Notes under the pieces: generated by a model | What the model was told of the DNA's origin: nothing | The model's input: the letters and a program-made list of their open reading frames with translations, nothing else | Databases searched by the model: none | Made by a program: the position numbers and the translations under genes | Part shown: piece after piece, positions 8,002 through 18,053 of the stretch | Layout: every line of letters begins with the position of its first letter | Numbering within the stretch: position 1 is the stretch's first letter | DNA from: Alphaproteobacteria bacterium | Lineage (GTDB): Bacteria > Pseudomonadota > Alphaproteobacteria > Acetobacterales > Acetobacteraceae | Length of the DNA stretch: 34,974 bases | Assembly (NCBI GenBank): GCA_017307285.1 | Contig: JAFKFI010000082.1 | Span: 1 to 34,974 of the forward strand | Direction of reading: 5' to 3'

Positions 8002-8022
8002 TGTGTAAACTTTTCCGACACA
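8002..8022. promoter_or_regulatory. Dyad upstream of the sigma-54 promoter, possible activator site
   Basis: TGTGT at 8002-8006 and ACACA at 8018-8022 form an inverted repeat around an 11-bp AT-rich centre. It lies about 78 bp upstream of the predicted start point, a usual place for a sigma-54 activator (for instance PrsR-like) to bind. The assignment is an inference from position and symmetry. Confidence 0.4.
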
Positions 8023-8029
8023 CGGGGAG

Positions 8030-8066
8030 AAAAACGAGACGGGCGTCCTGCGGAGACGCCCGTCTC
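8030..8066 (-). terminator. Rho-independent terminator of thiC
   Basis: GAGACGGGCGTC (8036-8047) and GACGCCCGTCTC (8055-8066) form a perfect 12-bp stem with a 7-nt loop. On the minus strand it starts 5 nt after the thiC stop and is followed by GTTTTTCT, a classic intrinsic terminator. Confidence 0.92.
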
Positions 8067-8071
8067 CACGA

Positions 8072-10055
<1,984 letters not shown>

Positions 10056-10062
10056 GACCGAA

Positions 10063-10092
10063 ACAATGGGCCGGTCGCCGCGCCGCTGTCAA
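10063..10092 (-). promoter_or_regulatory. Sigma-70-type promoter of thiC
   Basis: On the minus strand a perfect -35 box TTGACA (10092-10087) and a -10-like CATTGT (10068-10063) are 18 bp apart. The predicted start near 10056 falls exactly at the beginning of the TPP aptamer, which supports the call. The -10 box matches the consensus at only three positions. Confidence 0.55.
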
Positions 10093-10185
10093 ACGCGAGA
10101 ACGCTTCGGCGTCGGCCGAAATATCCGGGGCTGCGCCCGTGGCCGCGCCGACCTACCTTGAGGACGGCGAAGCAAGGAGGGCCGC

Positions 10186-10869
10186 ATGAGCGGGACCGCA
10201 GGCATGGCGATGATCGCCTCGCTGCTCGGCGAGCCGGCGCGGGCGAACATGATGGCCGCGCTGATGGACGGCCGCGCGCTCACCGCCAAGGAGCTGGCCT
10301 ACGCCGCGCATGTCTCGGCACCCACCGCCAGCGGTCATCTCGCGCAGCTCACCGAGGCCGGGCTGGTCAGCGTGGAGCGCCAAGGGCGCCACCGCTATCA
10401 TCGGATCGCCGCCCCGCTGATCGGCCAAATGGTCGAGAGCATCATGGCCGTCGCCAGCGCCGCCCCCGATCCGCGCCGCCTGGCATGGCGGGGTGGCGAG
10501 GCGCTGCGCAACGCGCGAACCTGCTATGACCATCTCGCCGGACGGCTCGGCGTGGCGATCGCCGATGCGCTGGCGGCGCGTGGCGACGTGCGGCTGGCCG
10601 AGGACGGCGGGGAGCTCACCCCGTCCGGCCAGCAGTCGCTGGGCGCTCTGGGGATCGTCGCCGCGCCGCGCCGGGGTCGCGTGTTCTGCCGCCCGTGCCT
10701 CGACTGGAGCGAGCGCCGCCCGCATCTCGCCGGCACGGTGGGCTCGGCGCTGGCCTGCCGCTGCTTCGAGCTCGGCTGGGTGACGCGCCAGCGCGACACG
10801 CGGGCATTGGCGATCACCGAAGCCGGCCGCACCGGCTTTTCCGAGGCGTTCGGAGTGAGCCTGCCCTGA
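10186..10869 (+). CDS. ArsR-family winged-helix transcriptional regulator
   Basis: A 227-residue DNA-binding regulator. The N-terminal winged helix-turn-helix (about residues 8-80) reads LLGEPARANMMAALMDGRALTAKELAYAAHVSAPTASGHLAQL, typical of the ArsR/HTH_20 group. The C-terminal half has the CLDWSERRPHLAG motif found in a long subfamily whose ligand is unknown, and ends with another small helical part. Around this motif are four cysteines (CRPC and, about 25 residues later, CRC), so a metal or thiol sensor role is possible but unproven. The ATG follows AAGGAGGG by 6 nt. It is divergent from thiC and shares its upstream region; targets cannot be named. Confidence 0.85.
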   Translation: MSGTAGMAMIASLLGEPARANMMAALMDGRALTAKELAYAAHVSAPTASGHLAQLTEAGLVSVERQGRHRYHRIAAPLIGQMVESIMAVASAAPDPRRLAWRGGEALRNARTCYDHLAGRLGVAIADALAARGDVRLAEDGGELTPSGQQSLGALGIVAAPRRGRVFCRPCLDWSERRPHLAGTVGSALACRCFELGWVTRQRDTRALAITEAGRTGFSEAFGVSLP

Positions 10870-10943
10870 ATGGGACATCGGCGGCCGACTGTTTGTCATG
10901 AACTCGAACAAGGACCCCTTGCACCAACAGCGCCGTCCACACA

Positions 10944-10982
10944 CGCCCTACACCGGGTAGGGCGGACTTCAGCCCGTCACAT
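10944..10982. repeat. REP-like double hairpin
   Basis: CGCCCTAC (10944-10951) and GTAGGGCG (10957-10964) form a perfect 8-bp stem with loop ACCGG. The second arm overlaps GGCGGACTTCAGCCCGTC, which can fold by itself. The form GTAGGGCGGACTTCAGCCC resembles widespread intergenic REP sequences. It lies in the 129-bp gap before an unrecognised gene. Only one copy is visible in the window. Confidence 0.4.
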
Positions 10983-10998
10983 CGCGGAGACCCTGCCC

Positions 10999-12033
10999 AT
11001 GCAGCCCGACCACCAAGCCGTTGCCCGGCTCTATCACGCCTGGTTCACCGGCCTGATCCTCGCCACGATCGCGCGGCGCGGCTCCGCTTCCGCCGCCGAA
11101 CTGCTGTTCCACGTATTCCGCCGTCAGCACCACGCCACCTTCCTGCCCGGTCTCAAGAAGCTCGGCCTCGACGGGTTGCCACACGCGATCGCGGCGGCGC
11201 GCTACCATTACCTCTCCAATCAGATCGGCGGCGTCCGGGTCGAGTATATGGAGGAGAGCGACCGCAAGGCCTGGGTCCGCTACGCGCCGCCGCGCAGGAT
11301 CTGGCAAGGCACGGCGATCTGCGCCATTCCGAGCGAGGTATCGCAGGCGATCCTGCGCGGCTGGCACGGCCATAATGGTGTCACCCTTGGCAACCCGCGC
11401 CTCGGCTTCGTCTGCACCAAGCAGACGACGGACGGACAGGATGGCCTCGAAGGCTACTATTGCGAATACGACCGGCCACTCGAACCCGAGGAGCGCGTGC
11501 GATTCGCGCGTGGCGAGGAGGCGCCGCCCTTCGATCCGGCCCGCGCCCCGGTCCTGCCGTCGACCACCTGGCCTCAGGAGCGGCTCGACAAGGCGGCGCG
11601 CAACTATGCGATGGAATACATCCGCACGACGTTGCCCGAGATGATCGATCGCTTCGGCCCGGCGGATGCCCGCTACCTCGCCGGCACCGCGGCGCGGCAG
11701 ATCGGGATGCACTTCTTCGACGAGTGCCGCGCGCTGATGGGCGCCACCGAGCCCGGCATCGCCGCCTTCGCCACATTCTTCCAGCGGATGGCCGCGGCGC
11801 AGGGCGACGAAACGACGGTCGAGCCGGCGGCCGACGGCGGCATCCTCATCCGTCAGCGCGGCTGGCGGCTGATGCGCGCATTGGGGCCGCTGCACGAGGT
11901 GGCGTTCGAGTGCTGGAACGAGCTCTGGGCGGGCTGCCTCGCCGCCCATGATCGGCATCTACGCTGGAGCGTGATGGCACGTGAGGATTGGGGCGATCCG
12001 GCCTTTGTCTGGCGGGTGGCGCCGAAGCGGTAG
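10999..12033 (+). CDS. Uncharacterised protein with two similar halves
   Basis: I do not recognise this 344-residue protein with certainty. No signal peptide, membrane segment or nucleotide-binding motif is visible. The two halves look related. Residues about 10-165 and 193-341 each begin with a helical stretch of about 67 residues (YHAWFTGLILATIARRG... and YAMEYIRTTLPEMIDRFG...) and continue with a charged beta-like part (RVEYMEESDRKAWVRY and TVEPAADGGILIRQRGW). Each half then closes with a segment containing an Asp-Gly or Asp-Pro near the end. A distant link to the L-2-amino-thiazoline-4-carboxylate hydrolase-like family is possible. The ATG at 10999 follows GCGGAGA by 8 nt; the frame upstream holds a REP-like hairpin and is not coding. 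The gene is followed by the glutamate dehydrogenase gene after 142 bp. Confidence 0.75.
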   Translation: MQPDHQAVARLYHAWFTGLILATIARRGSASAAELLFHVFRRQHHATFLPGLKKLGLDGLPHAIAAARYHYLSNQIGGVRVEYMEESDRKAWVRYAPPRRIWQGTAICAIPSEVSQAILRGWHGHNGVTLGNPRLGFVCTKQTTDGQDGLEGYYCEYDRPLEPEERVRFARGEEAPPFDPARAPVLPSTTWPQERLDKAARNYAMEYIRTTLPEMIDRFGPADARYLAGTAARQIGMHFFDECRALMGATEPGIAAFATFFQRMAAAQGDETTVEPAADGGILIRQRGWRLMRALGPLHEVAFECWNELWAGCLAAHDRHLRWSVMAREDWGDPAFVWRVAPKR

Positions 12034-12175
12034 CGGCGGTCGTGCTTGTCTGCCGCCACGGAGCGATGCCATATGCTCCGACGAGGCAGCGGGCCGGCGT
12101 GTCCGCTGGCCAGGGTGCCCGCTCGACAATCCCGGGCGCCTGATCGCACGCCAGCCCTATGACCATGAGGAGCGT

Positions 12176-13438
12176 ATGACCGCACCGTCCATGCTTGCCC
12201 AGGCGCTGACCCATCTCGAAGACGCGGCGGTCCATCTCGATATCGACACGGACGTGCTGGAGAAGCTGAAATATCCGCGCGAGACCACGCAGGTCCGGCT
12301 GATGATTCGCATGGATGATGGCTCGCGGAAGTCATTCATGGCGTGGCGCTGTCGCTACGACGACACGCGCGGACCAACCAAGGGCGGCATCCGGTTTCAT
12401 CCGGAATCGAACGCCGACGAGGTCGAGACGCTGGCCTTCTGGATGACTTTCAAATGCGCGGTGATGAACCTGCCGTATGGCGGCGGCAAGGGCGCGGTGC
12501 GGGTCGACCCGCATGTGCTGTCCAAGGCCGAGCTGGAACGGTTGTCGCGGGCCTACATCAAGGCGTTCTCCCGCATCATCGGCCCAGATCGCGATATTCC
12601 GGCACCCGACGTCTATACCAATTCGATGATCATGGGCTGGATGGCCGACGAATATGCCTCGATCGTCGGCGAGGCCACCCCGGCGGTCATCACCGGCAAG
12701 CCGATCGCGCTCGGCGGCTCGCTCGGCCGCGACGATGCGACCGCGCGGGGCGGGTACTACCTCGTGCGCCATCTCGCCGCCAATCTTGGCTTCAAGCCGG
12801 GCTCACGGGTCGCCGTGCAGGGCTTCGGCAATGCCGGGCAGCACATTGCTCGGTTGCTCAAGGCCGACGGCTACCGCGTCGTGGCCGTCTCGGACTCACG
12901 GGGCGGCGTGTATTGCCCGGACGGCCTTGACGTCGACCGGCTGATCGCCGCGAAGCAGGCGGGTTCCGTAACCAGTCTCGCCGGTTCCGGTGGAGTGAAG
13001 GCGATTACCGGCGAGGAGCTGGTCTCGGTCGATTGCGACCTTCTGGTGCCGGCGGCATTCGAGGGGCTGATCGGCGCCGGCAACGCCGCCGACATCCGCG
13101 CGGGCATCGTTCTCGAACTCGCCAACGGCCCGATCACGCCGGAAGCCGACGAGATTCTGGCCGGCAAGGGCGTGGTGGTGCTGCCCGACATCCTAGCCAA
13201 TGCCGGCGGCGTCACTGTCTCCTACTTCGAGTGGGTGCAGAACCGGCAGGGCTATTATTGGACCGCCGAGGATGTTCACGAGCGGCTGCGGCGCAGCATG
13301 GAGGCCGAGGGCGCTGCGATCTGGCAGCTTGCCTCGGAGCGCCGCATCTCGCTGCGACGGGCAGCCTATGTCCACGCCCTGGCACGCCTCGCCAGTGCGA
13401 TCGAGGCGCATGGGACACAGCAATTCTTCATCAGCTAA
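12176..13438 (+). CDS. Glu/Leu/Phe/Val dehydrogenase (glutamate dehydrogenase type)
   Basis: Oxidative deaminase that interconverts an amino acid (most likely glutamate) and its 2-oxo acid with NAD(P), in the cytoplasm. The 420-residue length fits the short hexameric class. The dimerisation/substrate domain has TKGGIRFHPESNADEVE and the catalytic region LPYGGGKGAVRVDP (active-site Lys), then DIPAPDVYTNSMIMGWM, and the Rossmann domain has VAVQGFGNAGQHIARLL. The acidic residue after the second strand is not clear enough to decide NAD or NADP. LANGPITPEAD and LPDILANAGGVTVSYFEWVQN complete the family motifs. The ATG at 12176 follows GAGGAG; the frame upstream overlaps the previous gene and is not used. 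Confidence 0.93.
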   Translation: MTAPSMLAQALTHLEDAAVHLDIDTDVLEKLKYPRETTQVRLMIRMDDGSRKSFMAWRCRYDDTRGPTKGGIRFHPESNADEVETLAFWMTFKCAVMNLPYGGGKGAVRVDPHVLSKAELERLSRAYIKAFSRIIGPDRDIPAPDVYTNSMIMGWMADEYASIVGEATPAVITGKPIALGGSLGRDDATARGGYYLVRHLAANLGFKPGSRVAVQGFGNAGQHIARLLKADGYRVVAVSDSRGGVYCPDGLDVDRLIAAKQAGSVTSLAGSGGVKAITGEELVSVDCDLLVPAAFEGLIGAGNAADIRAGIVLELANGPITPEADEILAGKGVVVLPDILANAGGVTVSYFEWVQNRQGYYWTAEDVHERLRRSMEAEGAAIWQLASERRISLRRAAYVHALARLASAIEAHGTQQFFIS

Positions 13439-13508
13439 GGCCGGCGGTTCCGCGCCGCGAGACCCCACGATACTCTATGCGTCGCGCGCTATGTCATACT
13501 GATCGACG

Positions 13509-14618
13509 ATGATCCGCGCATTCCCGCCCGCCTGGACCTGGCTTACACCACTCGCGGGCTGGCTCTTGCTGGTCTCCTCCCTGGCGATCTCGCACTCCGC
13601 GTTCGACGTCGGGCTCGGGGCGGTATTGTTCGACGTGGCGCTCGGCGCCGGTTTGATCGCCTGCGTACTGGCGGCCGTGTATCACGCGGAGATCGTGGCG
13701 CATCGTGTCGGCGAGCCTTTCGGCACGCTGATCCTGGCGCTTGCCGTGACGGTGATCGAGGTCGCGCTGATCGTCTCGCTGATGCTGGCCGGCGGCGAGG
13801 CGACGGCACCACTTGCACGAGACACCGTGTTCGCGGCGGTGATGATCATCCTCAACGGCATGGTCGGCGTCTGCCTGCTCGCGGGCAGCTCGAAGCATGG
13901 CGAGCAGGCGTTCGGGCTGTACGGCGTCAATGCCTCGCTGGCGACACTCGCGGCAATGTCGGTGATTACCCTCGTCCTGCCCAACACCACGACCAGCGTG
14001 GCCGGCCCGATCTATTCGGCAAGCCAGCTGCTGATGATCGCCGCCGCCTCGCTCGTGCTCTACGGCGCCTTCGTGCTGGTGCAGACTGTGCGCCATCGCG
14101 ACTATTTCCTGCCCGCGGGACCGGCCGCACGCGATACCGAGGCGCACGCCGAGCCACCCAGCTGGTCGGCCGCCGCGCTCAGTGCCGTTCTGCTTCTCGT
14201 CTGCCTCGTCGCGGTGGTGCTGCTGGCCAAGGCACTCGCCCCGACCGTCGAGGCAGCGGTCGACGCCGCAGGAGCGCCCAAGACGGTCGTTGGCGTCATC
14301 ATCGCCGTCGTCGTGCTCCTGCCGGAGAGCCTCGCCGCCTTGCAAGCGGCGCGCGCCGACCGGCTGCAGACCAGCCTCAACCTCGCCCTTGGCTCGGCGA
14401 TGGCCTCGATCGGGCTGACGATCCCGGCGGTTGCCATCGTCTCGCTCGTCACCGGCTGGACCTTGGTGCTGGGGCTTGACCTCAAGGCGATGGTGCTGCT
14501 CGCCTTGTCTCTGCTGGTCGCCACGCTATCGCTCGGCACCGGCCGCACCACCGTGCTGCAAGGCACCGTGCACCTGGTGATCTTTGCCGTCTATCTGTTC
14601 ACGACGGTGGTGCCTTGA
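13509..14618 (+). CDS. chaA: ChaA-type sodium-calcium/proton antiporter
   Basis: Inner-membrane exchanger of the CaCA superfamily, 369 residues (E. coli ChaA 366). About eleven hydrophobic segments are visible. The two alpha-repeats hold the ion-binding acidic motifs: GEPFGTLILALAVTVIEVALI in the first half and VVVLLPESLAALQAARADRLQTSLNLALGSAMASIG in the second. The family exports Na+, Ca2+ or K+ in exchange for H+ at alkaline pH. A short cytoplasmic loop (RDTEAHAEPPSW) separates the halves. Its last 20 bases overlap the 3' end of the convergent sulfoxide reductase gene. Confidence 0.93.
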   Translation: MIRAFPPAWTWLTPLAGWLLLVSSLAISHSAFDVGLGAVLFDVALGAGLIACVLAAVYHAEIVAHRVGEPFGTLILALAVTVIEVALIVSLMLAGGEATAPLARDTVFAAVMIILNGMVGVCLLAGSSKHGEQAFGLYGVNASLATLAAMSVITLVLPNTTTSVAGPIYSASQLLMIAAASLVLYGAFVLVQTVRHRDYFLPAGPAARDTEAHAEPPSWSAAALSAVLLLVCLVAVVLLAKALAPTVEAAVDAAGAPKTVVGVIIAVVVLLPESLAALQAARADRLQTSLNLALGSAMASIGLTIPAVAIVSLVTGWTLVLGLDLKAMVLLALSLLVATLSLGTGRTTVLQGTVHLVIFAVYLFTTVVP

Positions 14619-16887
14619 TCGGCGGGTCGTAGGCGGTGATCGGCGGCAGCTTGCCGTCGTAACGCTCGACCTCGACCAGCGTGCTTTGCGCAGCACATCC
14701 TTGGGACAGCCGGGAGGCGCCGACATCCGGAGTCACCACGTTGGGATTGCCGTGCTTGTCGAGGCCGCGCTCGTCCGGATCGTACCACGCTCCCGTCGCG
14801 ATCTGCGCGACGCCGGGGCGGATGCCGTCCGACAGCACCGCGCCGGCCAGGAACGCGCCCCGATCATTGAATACCCGCACTACGTCGCCTGCTGCGATCT
14901 CGCGCGCGGCGGCGTCGGCGGCATTGAGCAGGATGGGCTCGCGGCCCGCGACCTTCGATTGCTGGCTGACCGGGCCGTGATCGTATTGTCCGTGCAGCCG
15001 CGTCCTTGGCTGCGACGACAACAGATGCAGCGGGAACGTGTCTGCCCGTTCCGCACCGAGCCATTCGTCGGGTGCGCGCCACACCGGGTGACCGGGACAA
15101 TCCTCGTAATCGAAGCCGGCGATGCGAGCCGAGAATATCTCGATCCGCCCTGACGGCGTGGACAGCGGCGCCGCCTTCGGGTCAGCGCGGAACTCGCGCA
15201 GCAGCACGGGCTCGGCGTCGGGCGCCGGCAACTCGAAACTACCGGCGTCCCAGAACTCCTCGAAGGGCGGCAACTCCACCCGCACGGCGGTCGCGCGGTC
15301 ACGCGACTGGTCATAGATGTGGGTCAGCCATTGGCGAACCGAACGGCCCTCGGTGAAGCGTTCGCGCACGCCGAGGCGCTCGGCGAGGTCGGCGCAGATG
15401 GCAAAATCGTCGCGTGCCTCGCCCTGCGGCGGCACTGCCTGTTTCGAGGCGATGATGAACCGCTCGCCCGCCGCTGAGCCGATGTCGTCGCGTTCGAGCG
15501 CTGTCGTCGCGGGCAGCACGATGTCGGCGAACTTCGCCTGAGCGGTCCAGAATTGTTCGTGCACCACCACCGTCTCTGGCCACCGCCAGGCGCGGGCGAG
15601 GCGGTTGAGATCCTGGTGATGATGGAACGCATTGCCGCCGGCCCAATAGACCAGGCGGATGTCGGGATAGGTCAGGCGCTGGCCGTTATAGTCGAACTCG
15701 GCACCGGGATTGAGCAGCATGTCCGTGATGCGGGCCACCGGGATAAGGGCTTTCACCGGATTGACGCCCTGCGGCAGTCGCGGTCCGGAGAACGGGCGCC
15801 GCCCCGCGCCGATCATGTTCATGCAGCCATAGCCGAGCCCGATGCCGCCGCCCGGCGTGCCGATCTGGCCCAGCATCGCGGCAAGCGTGATCGCCATCCA
15901 GAACGGCTGCTCGCCGCCCATCGCGCGCTGCAGCGACCACGCGACATTCACCATCGTGCAGCTGCCCGCCATCCGCACCGCCAGATCGGCGATGGTCGCG
16001 GCCTCGATGCCGGTGAGTGCGGCGGCCCATCGCGCGTCCTTCGGCTGGCCGTCGGTGACGCCGAGCAGATATTGCTCGAAGCGTTCGTAGCCCACCGTGT
16101 AGCGCGCGAGAAAATTCGTGTCGTGCAGTCCACGGGCAACCAGCTCATGCGCGATGCCGAGCATCAGCGCGGTATCGCTGCCCGGTCGCAGGGGAAGCCA
16201 TTCGGCATCGGGCACGTCGTCGAGATCGTGGCGCACCGGGCTGAGATTGACGAAGCGCACGCCGGCCCTCGCCATGCGGGCGATGGCGCCGCGCGCGACA
16301 TGCGCCGTGGCGCCGCCGGAGCTGACCTGCGTGTTGCGCGTCGGCAGGCCGCCGAAGCCGACGAACAGGTCGCAATGCTTCTCCAGGCTGCTCCAGGCCG
16401 TATGGCGAAGCTGGATGTCGTCCATCGGCCCCAGCACGTGCGGCAGCAGCACGCGCCCGGCGCCCAGGCTGTAGGTGTCGGTGTGGTAGGTGTAGCCGCC
16501 GATGGTGTTGAGGAAGCGATGGATCTGGCTCTGCGCGTGATGGAAGCGCCCGGCGCTTGACCAGCCATAGGAGCCGCCGAAGATCGCCGAGTTGCCGTGC
16601 GCCGCGCACACGCGCGCCAGTTCCTCGGCCACGAGGTCGAGCGCGGTGTCCCACGAGACCTCGACGAACCGTTCCCGCCCGCGCCCCCCGCGTGACGCCC
16701 CGCGGGCCCGGAGAAATCCCTCGCGCACCGCCGGGCGGCCTATGCGGCAAGGGGCAACGATGCCGTCCGCGATCGAGCGGCCGATCGGCGAGGGGTCCGC
16801 GTCCCATTCCGCCGGGTCCATGCCGCGCAATGTCCCGCCCACGACACGCGGCCGATAGACGCCCCAATGCATCGCGGTATAGGTCAT
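14599..16887 (-). CDS. bisC: Molybdopterin sulfoxide/N-oxide reductase, BisC type
   Basis: Molybdenum (bis-MGD) enzyme of the DMSO reductase family, 762 residues. It starts TAMHWGVYRPRV without a Tat signal, so it is cytoplasmic like E. coli BisC, which reduces biotin sulfoxide and methionine sulfoxide. The Mo-ligand serine lies in GSYGWSSAGRFH near residue 110. Other BisC-type stretches are GTPGGGIGLGYG, YWAGGNAFHHHQDLNRL, FADIVLPATTALERDD, GRIEIFS, CPGHPVW and the end YDGKLPPITAYDPP. No N-terminal Fe-S cysteines are present, as expected for this branch. It follows the sulfonate-type binding-protein gene by 12 bp. Substrate could be biotin-, methionine- or dimethyl sulfoxide or an N-oxide. 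Confidence 0.9.
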   Translation of the reverse strand: MTYTAMHWGVYRPRVVGGTLRGMDPAEWDADPSPIGRSIADGIVAPCRIGRPAVREGFLRARGASRGGRGRERFVEVSWDTALDLVAEELARVCAAHGNSAIFGGSYGWSSAGRFHHAQSQIHRFLNTIGGYTYHTDTYSLGAGRVLLPHVLGPMDDIQLRHTAWSSLEKHCDLFVGFGGLPTRNTQVSSGGATAHVARGAIARMARAGVRFVNLSPVRHDLDDVPDAEWLPLRPGSDTALMLGIAHELVARGLHDTNFLARYTVGYERFEQYLLGVTDGQPKDARWAAALTGIEAATIADLAVRMAGSCTMVNVAWSLQRAMGGEQPFWMAITLAAMLGQIGTPGGGIGLGYGCMNMIGAGRRPFSGPRLPQGVNPVKALIPVARITDMLLNPGAEFDYNGQRLTYPDIRLVYWAGGNAFHHHQDLNRLARAWRWPETVVVHEQFWTAQAKFADIVLPATTALERDDIGSAAGERFIIASKQAVPPQGEARDDFAICADLAERLGVRERFTEGRSVRQWLTHIYDQSRDRATAVRVELPPFEEFWDAGSFELPAPDAEPVLLREFRADPKAAPLSTPSGRIEIFSARIAGFDYEDCPGHPVWRAPDEWLGAERADTFPLHLLSSQPRTRLHGQYDHGPVSQQSKVAGREPILLNAADAAAREIAAGDVVRVFNDRGAFLAGAVLSDGIRPGVAQIATGAWYDPDERGLDKHGNPNVVTPDVGASRLSQGCAAQSTLVEVERYDGKLPPITAYDPPIKAPPS

Positions 16888-16899
16888 GGTCCCGCGCCT

Positions 16900-17853
16900 C
16901 TACTGCGAGACCGTGAGTGCGCCGGCGAAGCCGCGGTCGAACGCGCCGGAGACGTCGATATGCGCGGGCAGCACATGGTAGCGAGTGAAGAGATCGGCCT
17001 CCGATTGGGTCTCCGCGATCACCTGGTCGTCGATGGCGATGGGTGTCGCCGCGCGGTTGCGTAGCGACTGTGCGATCAATGGCGCGGGGATGCGGGTCAG
17101 CGCGGAGACCTGGGCTGCGTTCTCCTCGACATGCGACAGCGCCCAGCGCCGCGCCCGGGCGAGGCGGCGCTCGAAATCCTCCAGCATGGCGCGCTTGCTG
17201 GCGATCGCGTCGAGATGCGCGAGATCGAAGGACTTGTTGCCGTAGACACCGGTAGCGTCCACCAGCACCCGCGCGCCGTCATCGGCAATGGCAATGGAGA
17301 CGTACGGGTCCCACACCGACCAGGCGTCGACCGCGCCGCCGGCGAGAGCGAGGCGGGCGTCGGGCGGCGGCATGGTGACGATGTTCACCGTGGTCGGGTC
17401 GATGCCGGCGTGATCGAGCAGGGCAAGGGCAAGATAATGCCCATTCCCGCCCTTGTTGACTGCGAGCTTGCGGCCCTTGAGGTCGGCGAGGGTTTTGATC
17501 GGGGAGCCGCGCGGCACCAGGATGGCCTGGCTTTTCGCCCCGCCGCGCACCACGCCGATCACCCGCACCGGTACGCCCGAGGCGTAGACGAACAGGAACG
17601 GCACGTCGCCGGTGAAACCGACATCCAGCGCCCCCGCGTTCAGCGCCTCCAGCAGCGGGGCCGCGGCGGGGAACTGGGACCAGCGAATTTGGTAGGGCAC
17701 GTCGGCCAACACGCCGGCGGCCTCCATCACCGAGCGGTTGCCGGCGATCTGGTCGCCGACCCGCAGCACGGTCTCGGCGCGCGCCCTCGCACCCGACCCG
17801 AGCAGCGCCGCACCGCCCAACGCCAGAATCGTTCTCCGCCGGATAATAGTCAT
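16900..17853 (-). CDS. ABC substrate-binding protein, aliphatic sulfonate/nitrate family (SsuA-like)
   Basis: Periplasmic binding protein of 317 residues. The N-terminus RRRTILALGGAALLG resembles a Tat signal, with cleavage near ARARA-E. The mature protein follows the SsuA/TauA/NrtA pattern: LRVGDQ, then the FTGDVPFLF region, LADLKGRKLAVNKGGNGHYLALALL and GAVDAWSVWDPYVSIA, which is characteristic of sulfonate receptors. The ATG at 17853 follows AGAGGTG by 4 nt; longer versions are rejected. It is the first gene of a two-gene unit with the BisC-type reductase. No permease (SsuC) or ATPase (SsuB) is nearby, so it must share another importer or has a different role. The ligand is probably a sulfonate or sulfoxide. 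Confidence 0.87.
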   Translation of the reverse strand: MTIIRRRTILALGGAALLGSGARARAETVLRVGDQIAGNRSVMEAAGVLADVPYQIRWSQFPAAAPLLEALNAGALDVGFTGDVPFLFVYASGVPVRVIGVVRGGAKSQAILVPRGSPIKTLADLKGRKLAVNKGGNGHYLALALLDHAGIDPTTVNIVTMPPPDARLALAGGAVDAWSVWDPYVSIAIADDGARVLVDATGVYGNKSFDLAHLDAIASKRAMLEDFERRLARARRWALSHVEENAAQVSALTRIPAPLIAQSLRNRAATPIAIDDQVIAETQSEADLFTRYHVLPAHIDVSGAFDRGFAGALTVSQ

Positions 17854-18053
17854 TCCACACCTCTGAGCGCGCAATACGAAGCTGCATCTATCACACTGAG
17901 ATGGTGGATATAAGAGTATTGCCCAGAATTTTTCGTGGCATTCCGCCAGGCGCGAGGGGTCGACTCGTAGGAGGTTTGGGCTATTCCAGAGTAGCCCCCG
18001 GCTCCGGCCAGCCTCGCCGCACGGTGCAACCGCCTTCACAGGAGATCGGTCGC

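Noticed and set aside
12059-12080. Inverted repeat CGGAGC/GCTCCG after the unrecognised gene
   Set aside because: Short stem with a bulge and no T-run; it may be an mRNA end hairpin, but I cannot call it a terminator.
17978-17997. Hairpin GGGCTA/TAGCCC between the binding-protein gene and arsC
   Set aside because: The stem is only 6 bp with a loop of 8, no T-run follows and no riboswitch motif was recognised around it.
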